From contig NZ_JXTG01000001.1 in the NCBI RefSeq assembly GCF_000833605.1, forward strand, positions 263,312 through 327,311: DNA of 64,000 nt. The letters are read 5' to 3'. The notes under the pieces were generated by a model. It saw only the letters and a list, made by a program, of their open reading frames with translations, made no database searches and was not told where the DNA came from. Source of the stretch: Anoxybacillus ayderensis. GTDB lineage: Bacteria; Bacillota; Bacilli; Bacillales; Anoxybacillaceae. Below, in pieces: positions 63,459 through 64,000 of this stretch. How positions within the stretch are numbered: position 1 is the stretch's first letter; every line of letters begins with the position of its first letter. A program made the translations under genes and the position numbers.

Positions 63459-63899
63459 ATGTATCAGAATTATCGAATTTCTGTTGAAGTCATTGTATGG
63501 CACGATGAAAAAGTCCTTTTAACGAAACGCGCAGAGCATTGTAAGGTAGCTCCGAATGTATGGAACGTTCCGACAGGAAAAATTAAATATGAAGAAATTC
63601 CTTTGCAAGGTTTGTTTCGAGAAGCGAAAGAGGAAATTAATTTAGATGTAGAATTGTTAGAAGAGCTGTCTGTTCGGAACTTAAAAAGCAAAAGTGGGGA
63701 TGAAGATATATATCGCGTTGTTTTTACGTATCTCGTCAAACCAAAAAATGATGATATTTCTTCTCTCGCATTAAACGATGAACATTCCGAGTTCGCTTGG
63801 GTCGCGAAAGAAGATTTGAACGATCCAAAGTATGAAACGCTTCATGATGACATACGATACATTCTTTTAGAAAAAGTGTTCAACGAAAACAAGCGCTAG
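63459..63899 (+). CDS. Nudix hydrolase (second)
   Basis: This 146-aa protein starts at ATG 63459 after GTGGAGGA (the ATG at 63441 is too early). The Nudix box is GKIKYEEIPLQGLFREAKEEINLDVE, with the glutamates for metal binding present. VEVIVWHDEKVLLTKRAEHC and NVWNVPTGKI are typical of MutT-like members. The substrate is unknown; its neighbour is also a Nudix gene but only distantly similar. Confidence 0.87.
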   Translation: MYQNYRISVEVIVWHDEKVLLTKRAEHCKVAPNVWNVPTGKIKYEEIPLQGLFREAKEEINLDVELLEELSVRNLKSKSGDEDIYRVVFTYLVKPKNDDISSLALNDEHSEFAWVAKEDLNDPKYETLHDDIRYILLEKVFNENKR

Positions 63900-63987
63900 C
63901 GTAGAAAGCATATCGTAATCATTGTTATTGCGATCGTTCGTGGAAGGCACATGTATTTTTGAACATGTATCGGCAAGGGGGATGGGG

Positions 63988-64000
63988 ATGATTCGTAAAT
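63988..64000 (+). CDS. Start of a gene cut by the window edge
   Basis: ATG 63988 follows AAGGGGGATGGGG and gives MIRK before the window ends. Identity cannot be told. Confidence 0.35.

Overview
The window looks like a chromosome segment of a thermophilic, spore-forming Bacillaceae bacterium close to Anoxybacillus/Geobacillus (most like Anoxybacillus flavithermus). This is inferred from the B. subtilis-like gene order mlpA-ymxH-spoVFA-spoVFB-asd-dapG-dapA-rnjB-tepA-ylzJ-spoIIIE-ymfC, moderate GC, GGAGG-type ribosome sites and frequent TTG/GTG starts. No rRNA, tRNA or CRISPR array was seen.

Region 1 (1-11.7 kb) is core: the end of the processing protease MlpA, dipicolinate synthase (spoVFAB), the aspartate-to-dihydrodipicolinate steps (asd, dapG, dapA), RNase J2, TepA, the SpoIIIE DNA translocase and a GntR regulator. 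Region 2 (11.7-32.1 kb) is transport and catabolism: a BMP-type nucleoside ABC importer, a proline-utilisation cluster (putR-like regulator, putC, putB, putP), a CapA-like protein, small membrane proteins, malate:quinone oxidoreductase and a complete oligopeptide ABC importer (D-F-B-C-A).

Region 3 (32.2-58.8 kb) is an accessory island. It opens with a NYN-domain RNase-like gene and an IS66 remnant. A type III restriction-modification operon follows, with two extra leading genes (a PLD-like/SNF2 helicase and a DUF4391 protein), then a DUF262-HNH GmrSD-like gene. Next come five copies plus one fragment of an Rpn-family (PD-(D/E)XK) recombination-promoting nuclease, each intact copy with a conserved structured leader. 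Between Rpn copies lies a two-gene operon encoding an unrecognised 171-aa protein and a 707-aa long prokaryotic Argonaute whose four catalytic residues (D499, E534, D568, D683) appear intact. Acetyltransferases, a 5-oxoprolinase operon (pxpBCA) and a gamma-glutamylcyclotransferase-like gene are interspersed.

Region 4 (58.8-64 kb) holds ypgR, a VOC/glyoxalase gene split by an IS200/IS605 element (dead tnpA, intact tnpB), a small zinc-ribbon membrane protein and two Nudix hydrolases.

The most interesting parts are the Argonaute operon between direct Rpn repeats, the shared Rpn leader that can base-pair with its own ribosome site, the extended type III system, and a recurring TTCGACA(N21-22)TAnnAT promoter layout in front of both defence operons.
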